A DNA stretch of 29,234 nucleotides from Apostichopus californicus. Its lineage: Eukaryota > Echinodermata > Holothuroidea > Aspidochirotida > Stichopodidae. Shown here in pieces: positions 11,635 to 23,152 of the stretch; within the stretch, counting starts at the first letter, position 1; each line of letters starts with the position of its first letter. Both the position numbers and the translations under genes were made by a program. The notes under the pieces were generated by a model. The model saw only the letters and a list, made by a program, of their open reading frames with translations. It was not told the DNA's origin and ran no database searches. The stretch is from the NCBI GenBank assembly GCA_020650975.1, contig JAIPMN010010878.1, forward strand, positions 12,337 to 41,570, in the 5' to 3' direction.

Positions 11635-11779
11635 CTGAGATTAAGATACGTTAAAACGTTTAAATTAACTATTTCGTCTGGGATGGCTCGGATGAAATTA
11701 CTGTAACAGCTCAAATTCTGTAATGAAAGGTATCTGCACAGATCTGACGGAAGTTCACTCAGTTTATTTTTGGAAAGAT
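11635..11779 (-). CDS. LRCH: LRCH-family protein, internal LRR exon (first of three in window)
   Basis: This exon encodes 47 full codons of leucine-rich repeat. It begins with LSKNKLSELP, contains the repeat ending RAIPDEIVNLNVLTYLNL, and the order and spacing match the second and third LRRs of LRCH proteins, where DLSKNRL...E(V/I)P...L.YLNLS is typical. On the minus strand the acceptor is a long pyrimidine tract ending TTTACAG, followed by AT, which completes an Asp codon begun in the previous exon (phase 1 intron). The donor is CTCAG|GTAAGG and splits a Ser codon (phase 2). Family knowledge: LRCH proteins are cytoplasmic or cortical scaffolds with N-terminal LRRs and a C-terminal calponin-homology domain, and they have been linked to DOCK-family signalling and actin regulation. 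One oddity is NLSCYSNFIR, where vertebrates usually have NLYHNCIR, so the Cys is shifted. The exon upstream of this one was not found in the window. The open frame extending upstream of 11779 is intronic. Confidence 0.92.
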
Positions 11780-13769
11780 CTGTAAAGAAGGAAATAGAGA
11801 GGAAAAGTTGGTTCATTTTCTTTACTTTATCATGATAAATAGACAAACAAACAAACAAAGAAATAATTAATAAACAAACAAACAACAATACTTACTTGTC
11901 TCCACCAAACCAATGCACTTTCCCATCTACCTAACCTTCCAAAAATTGGTGACAGTTATTATTCCTTACGATAAATGTCAAAGCTTATGCCTATATGTTT
12001 CAAAGCTGATGTATGCATGAAAGGCTAAGCCTATTACAGAATCACTGATAAATGTTACATTACTAAAAAGTAACTACCATTGGACCATGGTTCCAAACTA
12101 ACAAGGACTAGCTAATATGTAGACATTTTAAAGTTCCATGGTATGTTAAATGTTACAAATGAAAAATAAAAAAAAATTGACCAGCTGCAGAGCTTTTGCT
12201 GTACAATTAAATCATGATTTGTAACACGCTGGTAACTGTAGAGTGATCAAAATGCTAGAAATGACATTTGTGATGACTGATTTAGGCCAGCAGACTTGGG
12301 ATCCTGCCAATCTTTCCATCTGATCAGGTATTCCCCTTCCTGGTAAACTACCTAGTTATCTCCAACCATCAGACAAGTCACAGGAATGGAATTTCTCACA
12401 AACCAATTAACGATACCTATGTAAAGGTTCAGCCCAATATAAATGCCTCCCACGAAATCACACAATCGAAATTGGTGCAGGAGAGATTGTACTGTGATGC
12501 TGCACATACAGTACTACAAACACTTGCAAATTGGTACTGCTGAGTGAGGGGTACACTTAGGGGGGGGGGGGAGGAGGGGTTCTAATATAGAAACATGAAA
12601 ATGGATCATTTGTAAGACTAATTAGAGTACTTTGTAAAATATTGATCTTCAATCTTAATTCAGAATGAACTAAGAGCAGGACAGAAGTGATGGACATCTA
12701 ATTAATACGATCAAACTAACCTAGCACTGTACACGTACAGTACACGAATGGACTTGACATCCCGTCAGGACTTTCGGGAAGTGATATAGGAAAACTTTTG
12801 TGTTTTGGGAACATTATTTTGTCAAAGAAGAAGAAGAACTTAGCAATATTTTATGATTGACATAGCTTCTATCTGATGCCAAGTGACAAATTCATACAAC
12901 CACAACAAGTTTACTGTTTACTCATTTTAAGCTGACAAGAATGTCAAAAATTCCAAACAACAGTAGCTGTTTTTGATATCAGATAAGGCACATTCTAAAC
13001 AGTGCATGCTACTGTACCATCAGGGATTTTTTTATGTGTAGCATTTTTCATATTTTATGGATTTCATTTCACATAACTACTACAGTAGGCTTGAGTGAAC
13101 CAAAACTCTGATCCATACATACATATTCACAATCTCTAGCGGTTTGTCCATTGTGCACAGCAGTTTACTGCAATATGCAATACCGGATAAAGTAATTACC
13201 TTACTTAGAAAAGCTAAGCAATGTTTTATCACAGCTTCAAACATTGATTTTGAGTATTTTGCATTATTACTATTAAAATACTAAAAAGCCTGTAAATAAA
13301 CAGTACCTTAACTTTAATCAAGATTCATCCCAAATAATGATAATGTTCAACTTTTTTATTGGACTTTATCAACATTGATATAAAAGTGCCGAGGAAGAGA
13401 CAAAAAGAATACTGTAGGTCACCAGAATTAACAATGTTCACGGAATCAACAAACATTTGGTGACGCATGATTCTAGCTACTATTCCATGATTTAACTTTG
13501 ACCACCTTTGGACGCGCATTTTGAACGATTTGATAACAGGCCAAACTTGACAATAGGCATCAATGGGGAAATTAAATACCTGACCTCAATACAGACAATA
13601 TGTATAAACAGCACAGAAATGATTCGTTTCGACCATAATTAACAAGACGATGAATTTCAAACTGTGCTCTACGTAGTCATCTTAACATAGATAAATTCCT
13701 ATATTTGACAGATATTTTACACATCCGCTTAATAACGATAACAATCGCTCGAACTATGTCCAACAATAG
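11780..13769. other. No gene recognised (LRCH intron or intergenic)
   Basis: This AT-rich interval lies between the first LRR exon and the regulatory patch. I searched the minus strand for an LRCH 5' exon ending in phase 1 with a DLSDT-like motif and found none. It contains a 12-G run (12560-12571) and a perfect ACTGTAC/GTACAGT inverted repeat at 12726-12741. Confidence 0.6.
11843..11886. repeat. (CAAA)n-like low-complexity stretch
   Basis: Two runs of CAAA repeats flank a short AT spacer, about 65 bp upstream (in gene direction) of the first LRR exon. This produces a spurious hydrophobic open frame on the minus strand. Confidence 0.6.
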
Positions 13770-13900
13770 AAGATGAGTCAGTAGACCTTCTCCCGATGAC
13801 ATCAAAACTTCCAGCGTCATCGTCGCGCACGGTCCGCAGATGACGATGGTTATTAAAACTCTTGATTACTTTTGCAAAGCGGACGAGAATACAGTGTTGA
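13770..13900 (+). promoter_or_regulatory. Candidate promoter: AP-1/CRE-like site cluster in CpG-richer patch
   Basis: Within 75 bp there are TGAGTCA (13774-13780, a perfect AP-1 site), TGACATCA (13797-13804), CGTCATC (13815-13821) and its inverted partner GATGACG (13839-13845). CpG dinucleotides are clustered here (TCGTCGCGCACGGTCCG) although most of the window is CpG-poor. It lies 65-195 bp upstream of the plus-strand ATG at 13965. It could also fire leftwards, but no minus-strand coding exon was identified next to it. Confidence 0.35.
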
Positions 13901-13964
13901 ACGAGGGGAGTTGAATGATATGGTGAGAGTGGATGTTAAATTGTGACATCTTTATTAAATAGAA

Positions 13965-14055
13965 ATGTATTCAACAGATGGGAAACTTTTGAAGCCTCGA
14001 AGGAAATCAAAAATAAGGGATAGAGGCAGTCAAGGGGAAAAGCCTCAAAGTCAAG
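13965..14055 (+). CDS. Candidate first coding exon of an unrecognised basic protein
   Basis: The ATG at 13965 is preceded in frame by TAA (13956-13958), so this is the earliest start. The exon encodes 30 codons plus one base, beginning MYSTDGKLLKPRRKSKIRD and continuing GSQGEKPQSQ. It is rich in Lys, Arg, Ser and Gln with no hydrophobic core, as expected for a disordered N-terminus, possibly nuclear. The donor GTCAAG|GTGAGTAG is close to the metazoan consensus and leaves phase 1. The CpG/bZIP-site patch immediately upstream fits a promoter. I do not recognise the family. Downstream exons were not securely identified. It could still be a chance frame, because 30 codons alone is not significant; the support is the combination of upstream stop, ATG, composition, donor and promoter-like context. 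Confidence 0.4.
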
Positions 14056-17000
14056 GTGAGTAGAACATGAACCAGACTGATGCAGATGACAACAAATATC
14101 TACAAAGTTCGGCAGTTTATGACCTCGCCAAATTATAATTGCATATCATTTTATTTATAGTTTTTAATAACAAATATAATCATGCCGATATTTCGCATCA
14201 GTCTATTGATGAAATTTTTCATGGTCCTCCAGTCGTCTGAGACGACGTAATTTCTGTTCGGACTAAAAACAAAACAGCTTTGGAGGTCGTCTGACGGAAC
14301 GCTAGTTGTTTTAACATCAAATTCAGATTGCGTTGTAACTGAATACCCCCAAATACTGTAGTTCAAATAAATGGGTATCATTTCCAAATCTGGTGTTCGT
14401 ATCATCAAACTTTCCACATATACACATCTCCAAAGCTACACATCTCTCCTACAGTGTACATATTGGTCACTACTTTACTATATTTTTGCTACATTTTGTG
14501 GACAACCAAAGTTGCTGTTTGGACAACCAAATGGTAAGGCTTGGTTATCTGAGGGACGACCAGAAGATCTCCTTAAAACTTTACCCTGGTCAATGCAAGT
14601 GTATTATGTGTAAATTTACCTAAAGTTGATCAAATACTGTGTAAGCCATAAATGAATGAAGATACAAAAGAAAAAGTAATTACAGTCTGTGGAAAAATAA
14701 GAAAACCACTTCTTTTCGAACATATTTCAATCTTCGATAGAAATTGTCCATCAAAATGCCATAAAATAGTCAAGTGTCAATTTTTTAATTTTATGTACCT
14801 TTTTTACCCGAACATACTTCAATCTTCTATGGAAATTGGACGCAAAATGCTCTAGTAGAGTCAAGTATCAATTTTTTTGCTTTTGATTGTCTTTTCTGTT
14901 GAAGATTTTCACAATCATTACCACTGTACTGTATATAAATAGATATATACTGAGGTACTTAGCAGTACAATGGTGTATGTAACTCGTCAGGTCTGTGGCA
15001 TTTTAACAACAGAAATCACAATTTGACATATTACTGTATATCAATTTTTTTTTATTTTTCTGTTCAAGGATAATCTTTATCTTTTATTATAATTTACATA
15101 TATGACCCACGCACTTTGAACCTGTCACATGCACGTTTGTGTCATGTACAGTATTACTGAATTGCACCGTTGCCGCTAAAACAACACCAAACTGGGTCTC
15201 GGAGTCACAACTCCTATGACTGACAGAGAGGTCCCTGTATTTCAACCCAATTATTCTTGTTGTCGACCAAACACATCACACGACAAAATAAAATAAGTTC
15301 CGCTCGTCTTTCTCGTGCAAATAACTACCATACTGTACATTGCCCTCTCTTTGCATCACAACAGCAATAGTGTAAATACATTTCATCCTAGTTTTATAAC
15401 CTACAAAGTGTTCAGAGGTTGTAAAATTAACCTACGTAATACGTACAAGCTATATATACTCAGCAATGTACTTCCTTCCTGTTTATACTGTACTGTGTGC
15501 TGTATGTATCAAACTGAGCTGTATGTATCAAATCTGACAAGACCATCCAAAACTAATGATGCATGAACCCTAATTATTTTTAGATCAACATTTTTAAGCT
15601 ACCTCCTTTGATGCAGTAGTACTGTAGTTGCCTGCTAACACTGATCTCTTTAGTAAATACTGTACATAATGTCCATGATCAATCAGATCTATGTTAAGTA
15701 CTGGTAGGTTTCAAATTTGAATATGTATAAACATACGCATACATAATCAGCGTCTATTGATCGCTAAGGTTTTCCCAGGTACTGTTTGTCTCAGATCTCT
15801 GTAATGTGTTTACAATTTATCTCCCTCCCTGGATTAATGAATATTCAGTTTGGTTCAACCAATCTCACAATATAGTGTGTCTACATAGTAGTATATATGC
15901 AAATGACCTATTGATTGTTTGTAAACCTTAATTTTTCTTCGGGAAGCAAACTTGGGAAATGATTGAACAATCTTTGGCAGACCTTTATTTTCTCTCTGGT
16001 TTGCCAGAAGGACAAGAGAGGATGCAATCTACTCAGGAGACCTTTGTATCACCCGGTTACCTGATATGAGTCATATACTGTACAGGATACATACAGTACA
16101 AGGTTAATTCAGTTTGCACCAGCATCTCACTTCTCAAAGGCCTCTGAAAGCAAACACATTGTACTGATCTGATCTGAAAACGTTTTTCTTTTTGCACAAA
16201 CAGAAAATCTTCTTCATCTCTGTCACAATTCTTCTATTTAACATGAACAGAAGAAAGTTCAGACAAACACATAATAATGTTTGGTAGTATGACTCACATC
16301 AACCACAAACTTTCTTTATGTGCATTGATCAGTATACCAGTGCTTGGCATGAGCTGTCAATGCAACCAAAAAAGCCAACCCTGACTATATAGTGAACATG
16401 GGCCTATTGCACAGTACAGTATGTCAATGGGGGAGATGGAGGTAGTTTTGTTACAGGATACAGTATATGAAATAAATCGGATGATTTAAATACGATGAAC
16501 TTCTTGCGTACTCATCTTGTTTTTTCGCCTCTTTTTCATGTCTGGGTGAGGAGAGGAACAGAAGGGGTGCAGGTGTGGAGAGAATCAACTTAGATCCCTG
16601 CTGTCACTGACATGTGCTTTAATATGCTGCACATTACAGAAGATGATCATAACACAACCCAGGGGGAATAATTCAAGCACTGATCAAATTTAATGTACAT
16701 ACAGTAGCATATTTTAAAGGATCTGAATTTTGTCTCATTATAAAATACTATAAAGTATGGTTCCTGTGTACAAACAGTGCTATACATCATTGCACTAGTG
16801 AGGCAATTTACCAAGTTTGCAGAGCATTTTGCCATGCGATACCGGATAACTCATTCCCATAAATCATTCCCGCTCTCCCCCCCCCCCCCCTGTTGCCCTT
16901 CCATTCTGTACATATACCTATTTCAAACATAATTTGTTATCTTCAACTGAGACTTTGTAAACGAAAGTCAATGCTCAAAGTGAATATAATGTAAGAGACT

Positions 17001-17381
17001 ACACTGTGCAGTTCAGAATGTCTTTAGTCTTCATTATTTATTAACACGAGAACAATTTGATGACTAACCGTTAAATCATAAAAGTATGTGTCTGTATAAG
17101 GAAATCCTCCTCTAATTCTTTAACCATAAACTGAAACCAAATCTGGGTGTTACCTTAACAAAATTGTGCTGACCTGGGTAAACTTGCAGCAGTATACCGA
17201 GAAGAACGCCGCACCTTCGAATATTTTGCAATTCGTGTACAGTATTTATCTAGTGTACTATACGTGCAGGTGATAATATTACAAATGATTAATTTCAAAA
17301 CTCGGAAGAAATAGACTGGTTAAATTAGAAATAATTGAATTGATGATGGGGAAAAAATCCACGCACAAAACGGACGTCTAG
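14056..17381. other. Gene-poor stretch, possibly first intron of the plus-strand candidate
   Basis: AT-rich sequence with an imperfect ~90-bp tandem duplication (14710-14885), a 14-C run (16877-16890) and many TACTGTA/TACAGTA words. Open frames of 60-88 codons show no recognisable domains. Confidence 0.5.
14710..14885. repeat. Imperfect tandem duplication, ~90-bp period
   Basis: Two units share CGAACATA(T/C)TTCAATCTTC, then GAAATTG, AAAATGC, AGTCAAGT(G/A)TCAATTTTTT and a terminal T-rich segment. They start near 14710 and 14800. No coding capacity is seen. Confidence 0.7.
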
Positions 17382-17536
17382 GCACTTTGGATGGTAGAAT
17401 GAGAAGGGAGGGCATTGACGGGAGAGGTTCAGACATAGAGGGCACACAGTGGTAAGAGGTTACCAGTTAATTCTAGGCACGGTAGAACGAGAGTGCTAAG
17501 GTTGTGGTAAGACAGGTAAGCAAGGAAGGAAGTAAA
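17382..17536 (+). mobile_element. Dispersed ~150-bp element, copy C
   Basis: The 5' end is CACTTTGGATGGTAGAATG, a head shared with copy D-left. It is followed by GAGAAGGGAGGGCATTGACG, AGAGGGCACACAGTGG and GGTAGAACGAGAGTGCTAAG, with the tail GACAGGTAAGCAAGG and AAGTAAAT. It is intergenic as far as can be seen and is the best single full-length example on the plus strand. Confidence 0.8.
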
Positions 17537-19453
17537 TAATACTGTCTACAGTCATGATATCACAGTGCTAGAGTACAGTACAGTATGTGACTGATCAAGG
17601 AGAAACAGTGCATTATGTGCAGTGAATTGGTCACTGGATATGAGTGCAACACGGACACTACTGTATACAGTATGAGGTGATTTGACAATAAAGATTATTC
17701 CCAGAATGCATTGCAAGGTTTCAGAAAGAACTACTGTATACTAAACTGTCAAGAATTCAGGTGAATAATACTGGTGTTGAAAAACTATTATTTAAATTTT
17801 GCACCAAGTGCTCCTGAACAGCTTTAGATAAAACGAGAACAAAAAATTCCTGTGGAACTAACTGTTAACAGTTCCCAGTCTATCGAGTATACCCTGTTTT
17901 AGCCAATTGGCGATGAGATCTGTATACCCTCCGATAAAATTATGAAATATACAGTAATTTGAATTAGTGTTGCCACCATTTGACAATTAACAGTTACAAA
18001 TATCATGTTTATGTTGAATGTTCGGTCAGTCCTGCCACCAAGCATTTTAGCAATTTCTGGGAAATAAAATCTCAAGTAATGTAATTAGACACATAAATTT
18101 GCCCATTAAACACGGCATTCTTAATGTGTAGGACACAGCTTCATCATTGTCAAGACTATAAGTCATATTTTTATCATCAGAGCCCAATGCCTCACACACC
18201 CCCTCCTCCCTACCCCCACCCTCTGCCACCATTCCTATCAAACTTGATAGTATACCAAACCATCTCAGTGAATACTTTGGCCGTTGGAATAGAAGGGTTG
18301 TGACATCAGAAGGGCTGTAATGTAGCAACTGGGAGATGATGAATAGGAACCCTAGTCATGCAGCAGTGGTATGGAGGATGTTTCATCCAGGAGCAATTAG
18401 GTCCACGTTTTGTTTTCCCATCTGAAGAGCTATCAACCAAAATGCTACAAACTGTCAACTGGATTGCCACTAAATGTGTAGCATTTATAACCTATAAAAG
18501 GTATTCAGCTTATAGAGTGACACTGACTGCTGTATTTTACAAGCATCATCAAATAACTGGCTTTCAGACATGTTGTTCCTACGATTGTTACTATTTTACC
18601 TCATAAACAAAGCATGCATTCATTGAATACATACAGTACGTATATTCCAGCACTGGATATTTTACGTACTACACAAACCAACGAATGCAGCTTTTTCTAA
18701 ACACCCATGCATACATACAGTATTAACAAACGATATGGCAAGGTTCAGTTCCGTACATGTAAACAAGATTTCAAGCCCTGTGCTGTACAGTACGAGTGAA
18801 ACTATAAACGGGTGAACATCCTATCTTCACGACTGGTCAGTTGATATGTTTGCCAAGCAAAAACACTCGAAGAGATAAAATCTGGTAAATATGCATAGGA
18901 AGGAAATTGAGGTTTGGTTTTCCACAAACACTGTCATTTTATACTGTTTAGCTAAACTTTTGAAGAAAAGCTTAAATAAACTGTAAAAGGCCTAATATGA
19001 TCAATCAAACCAAAGACTGTACAATCTAACAAACTATGTACACAATCAACACCCAATAGTTACTGAAAATCAAATATGAAAATCAAATATGATTTACTTG
19101 TAGGCAACCGTCCTAAACTCAACGGCCACGTTTGCACTTGAGAATGAGCGCAGTGTTGAAGGAGAGAGCGAGGGGGGGGGGGAGGGTAAAGAGAGGCAGG
19201 GAGGATAAACCAGACTGGTGTTCTGTGACATTGAAATTGCCAACTGACAGAACCACACATACATGTGTGAAAATCATTAAGTTTGTGAAACTTTCTCCTG
19301 GTGGTCATCACATGAGATAAAATATCACAGAAGATAAATCAACAAGTATAACAAGTTTCTAGCTTCTTTCGAAAACTTCTACAAAATTAATATAGCAAAC
19401 AACCAACCGTTAGTGTCTTAATGAGCACATGATAAAACTTACTGGTTTATATA
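17537..19453. other. No gene recognised
   Basis: AT-rich intergenic or intronic DNA with dense TACAGTA/TACTGTA words (for example 17571-17680) and an 11-G run (19172-19182). The 93-codon minus-strand frame 18047-18328 crosses a pyrimidine/purine-biased stretch and shows no domain. Confidence 0.5.
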
Positions 19454-19605
19454 TTTACGAGTGACCCGCTTACCTGTCTCCCCACAACATTAGCACCACA
19501 TTCTACCATGTCTAGTATGCCCTGGTAATCTTTTAACACTGTGCACCCTCAGTGACCGGCCACTTGCGGTTAATGCCCTCCTTCTCATTCTACCATCCAA
19601 AGTGT
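19454..19605 (-). mobile_element. Dispersed ~150-bp element, copy D-left (inverted)
   Basis: Read on the minus strand it starts ACACTTTGGATGGTAGAATG and runs through GAGGGTGCACAGTGTTAAAA to GGGGAGACAGGTAAGCGGG. It shares private variants (GGGCATACTAGACATGG, GAATGTGGTGCTAATG) with copy D-right, which shows that these two derive from each other rather than from separate insertions. Confidence 0.85.
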
Positions 19606-19709
19606 TTACACATGCGTTTTCGTAGTGGATTCAAATCTTTCGAAAAAGATTACCAGGGCATACTAGACATGGTAGAATGTGGTGCTAATGTTGTGGGGAG
19701 ACATGTAAG
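19469..19709. repeat. 66-bp inverted repeat around a 109-bp spacer
   Basis: The arms 19469-19534 and 19644-19709 are reverse complements except at one position. The spacer holds the 5' half of the D-left element plus about 38 bp of other sequence. A transcript through it would fold into a long hairpin. The near identity implies a recent local inverted duplication. Confidence 0.85.
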
Positions 19710-19727
19710 CGGGGAACGAAGTAAATT
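19644..19727 (+). mobile_element. Dispersed ~150-bp element, copy D-right (3' half only)
   Basis: It begins abruptly at AAAAGATTACCAGGGCATAC and continues to GTGGGGAGACATGTAAGCGG and AAGTAAATT. It matches D-left in inverted orientation over 66 bp with one mismatch (ACATGTAAG here, ACAGGTAAG in D-left). The 5' half of the element is missing. Confidence 0.85.
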
Positions 19728-21165
19728 GCGAATGTTTGCTTGCAATGTTTCTTTTTATCTGTCTTGATACTGTACCACACCTTTGATTCATTCATTTAGA
19801 TCGGGCCTTGTTTGTATTATACTTTGGGCTAATTCTTTTGGCTCGTTCCATTTTGTCAAGTCTCTAACCTGTATAGAGCAGTGTAAATAGAGTATATAGC
19901 ACAAACAGACATGATCAGAACTTTGTACCTTGTACTGTCATGATAGCTGGGTAAGATACAAACATAATAAACTATGACTGCAGTGAATACAAAGCGCACG
20001 TAATATCACCCACACTATAACAATCTACCCTTGGCTACTACACACGTGTACTTTCTATCTAACATGAACGCTACCAAATTTGGATGACAAAACAAGTGGG
20101 TTTTATTGTGTTACACACAGTGCAAAGAGAGTCTTGATTAGATACACACATAACCACATTATTGAATTCAACTCACTTCAGACATTGTTACATCCTAGTT
20201 GACATAATTTATGAAGTGGTGATAATTAATAATTCTGTAGTACTGCAACTCTTACATAATGTTGAAGTGCTAGCAGATTTATACTGTATTTCAGTCAGTC
20301 ACTACAGTGTGAGAGTCTGATCATGTCACAGAGTTTCAATACAGTTCTATGATGTACTAGGAAACACACAGTAACAATCTGGAGTAGTGCTATACATAGT
20401 ATGTTAATAACACAAAACCACTCAAATGCCTCAATCAACACTTGACTGATATTCGTCTGCAATAACAGAAATAAAAAAAAATAAAAAACAGAAGGGTGAA
20501 AAGTAGACTTAGAACCCTTATTTGTTCCTTTTTTGGCAAGTTTCGGTAAAGTATTGTCATCTATAGTCATGTGTGTAAATTTGTATATGCCACCTGTCAA
20601 TGTAGACACCTTACTGTACTTTATAGAAAGATACATATTAACCCATTGTCAAGTTAAAGAGAAAAAAACATTTATAAATAATTCTATTCAGTAATTGCTA
20701 AGAAAAGTAGAACTCACATAAGGCAGGGTAGGCAGGTGCTACTGTAACATTAGTCACTAAGATCACAAAACTTTGAGATATATTTATTTATCAAATAACA
20801 ACACTTTCAGCTTACTGTACATGTCCATGAGCACTCTACATTTACACTCAGTACTAATAAAAATTTCTAGCAACATTCTCTTAAATGAGCCTCAATTCAT
20901 GGTCAGATTAACATGCTTAACATACTGTACCGTTCCAAAGGCTTACACACTATTTAGTATTCAATTCTACTGATCATACTGCATTGTGTCTGGAGTTTGC
21001 CTGTCTCAGTTGACCACCGAACTTTAATATTGGTCCTATGGTCAAAATCTATAGGTAGTGGAATCAATCAAGAAATACCCCAAAACCCACCTGGTTTTGG
21101 TATTTTACAACCTCCGAAATACATGTCTCCTTACAATAAGTGCACGCTTGCTCTGCTGTGTTCAG
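19728..21165. other. No gene recognised
   Basis: The 113-codon minus-strand frame at 20295-20636 has a hydrophobic central segment, but it has no family signature and a length expected by chance in this composition. The rest is AT-rich with scattered TACTGTA words. Confidence 0.5.
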
Positions 21166-21256
21166 AGCTCTCGGTGACCTTTCCAGCACTGTACTCTCCC
21201 AGAGATCAGCCAATTCCAGTATACTGCCCTCCTTCTCATTCTACCCTACCAAGCAT
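21166..21256 (-). mobile_element. Dispersed ~150-bp element, copy E (5' half, divergent)
   Basis: Read on the minus strand it has GCTTGGTAGGGTAGAATGAG and AAGGAGGGCA, then a diverged middle (GGGAGAGTACAGTGCTGGAA, then GGTCACC) that aligns to GGGCGCACAGTGTTAAAAGG, then GTTACC. The 3' half with the splice-donor-like motif is absent. Confidence 0.55.
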
Positions 21257-21655
21257 TTGGAAGCTCTTAGAATGTAGGAAATTCCAAGATCTCACAAAAC
21301 TTAGAATCTTCGTAACGGTCGTAGAGTGAAGTACAGAATGTTGGCAATAACGTAATGAATCCCTCAACATTTTTGAAAACTTCTAACATCAAACTGATCA
21401 AGGTTTTCATTTTCACGTATATTTGTGGATGAGAAATAAATGGGGAGCTAAATTCAGATCTTTAAAAACTGAGAATCCTACACCTTTCTTACTTTAAATT
21501 ATTGACTAACGATTTGAGCACTAATAAGCAGGAGTGACTATTGGCATGTCAAAACTGTATAATGGGGTCAATATGTCACACATATAACACTTATATACTG
21601 CACACACACATATTTTACAAGTACAGTATTCTATTGTGCAAACAGTTTCGTTTAT

Positions 21656-21681
21656 GGTCTGTCTGTCTGTCGGTCTCTCTG
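21656..21681. repeat. (GTCT)n microsatellite
   Basis: Short GTCTGTCTGTCTGTCGGTCT tract that creates spurious short open frames on both strands. Confidence 0.7.
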
Positions 21682-22501
21682 TACATGCGTAAGTGTACAA
21701 ATTTGCATTTTCCACAAGATATTGAAAGAGAAACTGTGACCACGAATTAACAAGTCAATTCTGTCCTGTATTAATGATAAAAAAATTAGAAAAAAAAATA
21801 AGTACTGAAATACTTCATGTGCCATCCACATCAGTACTTGACTCATTGTAGCACCATAATTTGTGCATTATTAACGTACAGTATGCGATTACGTTTTGTG
21901 ATAAGTCTCTCTGGATATTAATATCTCATAGCAATGCAGTTTATTACTGTAGCTTGGCTATTCACAATTCAGTTTCTAATAATAACAGAGTAAAAGCAAT
22001 CGAAAATGTCCAATTTGCTAAGCTTTTGTGTGACTATAAATAACAATAACAATTTAATGTGTCTGGCTGACAAAGTTTTCAGATTCGTATATTGAAAATT
22101 TTCATCACTTACTGTTCACTTGGAAAAACAAAAATTGGCAGGGTGTGATACTGTAGTTTGATAATAATGTGATCATATTTTGATTGACTTCTCATATTTT
22201 TTATTGATTGATGCATTTAAAATCAAATCAGATGCTAAATTTTAACATTTAATTCAGCTTAAGCAGGTGACCAATGTTACCGTACCACTCACAATGACCT
22301 GGCTGTATCTTATTGGGTAACTTTTGGATTTAATAACGTGTGAAATGTTTCCATCACAACCTACGTATAGGATTACATTTGGAATACAGTAGTCTCTTAA
22401 TTTAAGTAACCAGACTATTCCTTGCATCAAAGCTACAGTTCTAGACCTTCACCATAAATGAACATTTCCTCCTTCAGCACCTACTTGATATCATTATCTC
22501 T

Positions 22502-22544
22502 AGTCAGTCAGTCAGTCAGTCTGTCTGTCTGTCAGTCAGTCAGT
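22502..22544. repeat. (AGTC)n/(TGTC)n compound microsatellite
   Basis: Five CAGT-phase units switch to CTGT units and back to CAGT units. This symmetric block structure suggests interruption by a slipped or converted variant repeat. Confidence 0.85.
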
Positions 22545-22990
22545 TCTTGGGCAAGTCCATAATTAGACCTCAGATATGGTATCAACACTGGCACTGTACT
22601 GTGGCATTGGAAAAAGCATTGTATGCTGGTTGCCAATTCCTAGACTAAACTGAACCCATGCTCTTTAAACTAAATCACTATCCTGTACGTGTACATAGCA
22701 GACAATACATCAAAGAACATTTGCTGCTTTGATTAGGTGTACTGTATCCTCTCACTAATAAGACAGTACAGACTTAGCTTAATGTATATACTGTATGTAC
22801 ATAACAGTATGGTGGTAATCAGCAAGCCTTGCAAGGGAAGGAAAATGGTGAGTAGGAATAGAAGGATACACAGTGAAGGACAACTGTACAGTATCCTATG
22901 TGTTCATGTCTTCTTCTTACATACTGTAGTTGATTTCAATAATTATAGATCCTCTGCCACCTTCACCCCTCTCTCTGCACGACTCTGTAA

Positions 22991-23152
22991 TTACATCTCT
23001 GTACTGTACATGTACATAAACGTTACATGTGAGTACACATGCAGACTCTCTGTGACTAGGTAATGCTGTTTTCTACATGTTACATCTCTGTACATTAGAA
23101 AAACGTATGTGAGTACACAGGCAGACTCTATGACTATGTAATGCTGTTTTCT
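22991..23152. repeat. Tandem duplication, ~89-bp period
   Basis: Two units share TTACATCTCTGTAC, ATGTGAGTACACA(T/G)GCAGA, CTCT(GTG/ATG)ACTA and GTAATGCTGTTTTCT. A partial third unit (TATCTCTGTACAGTAC) follows at about 23170. The units are rich in GTAC palindromes. Confidence 0.8.

Noticed and set aside
13487..13560. Possible LRCH first exon on the minus strand (ATG frame ending in phase 1)
   Set aside because: The phase fits and there is an ATG, but the donor GTGGTC is poor and the peptide has no resemblance to the LRCH N-terminal LRR (NLS.RKL..FP...DLSDT).
18047..18328. 93-codon minus-strand frame
   Set aside because: It is held open by a pyrimidine-biased stretch, with no recognisable motif.
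20295..20636. 113-codon minus-strand frame with a hydrophobic segment
   Set aside because: The hydrophobic run could suggest a membrane protein, but no family motif, splice context or coding-like composition supports it.
20997..21329. 110-codon plus-strand frame
   Set aside because: It runs antisense through copy E of the dispersed element and adjoining repeat-like DNA, and has no domain.
22737..23063. 108-codon plus-strand frame
   Set aside because: It overlaps the palindrome-rich tandem duplication, and its composition reflects the repeat.
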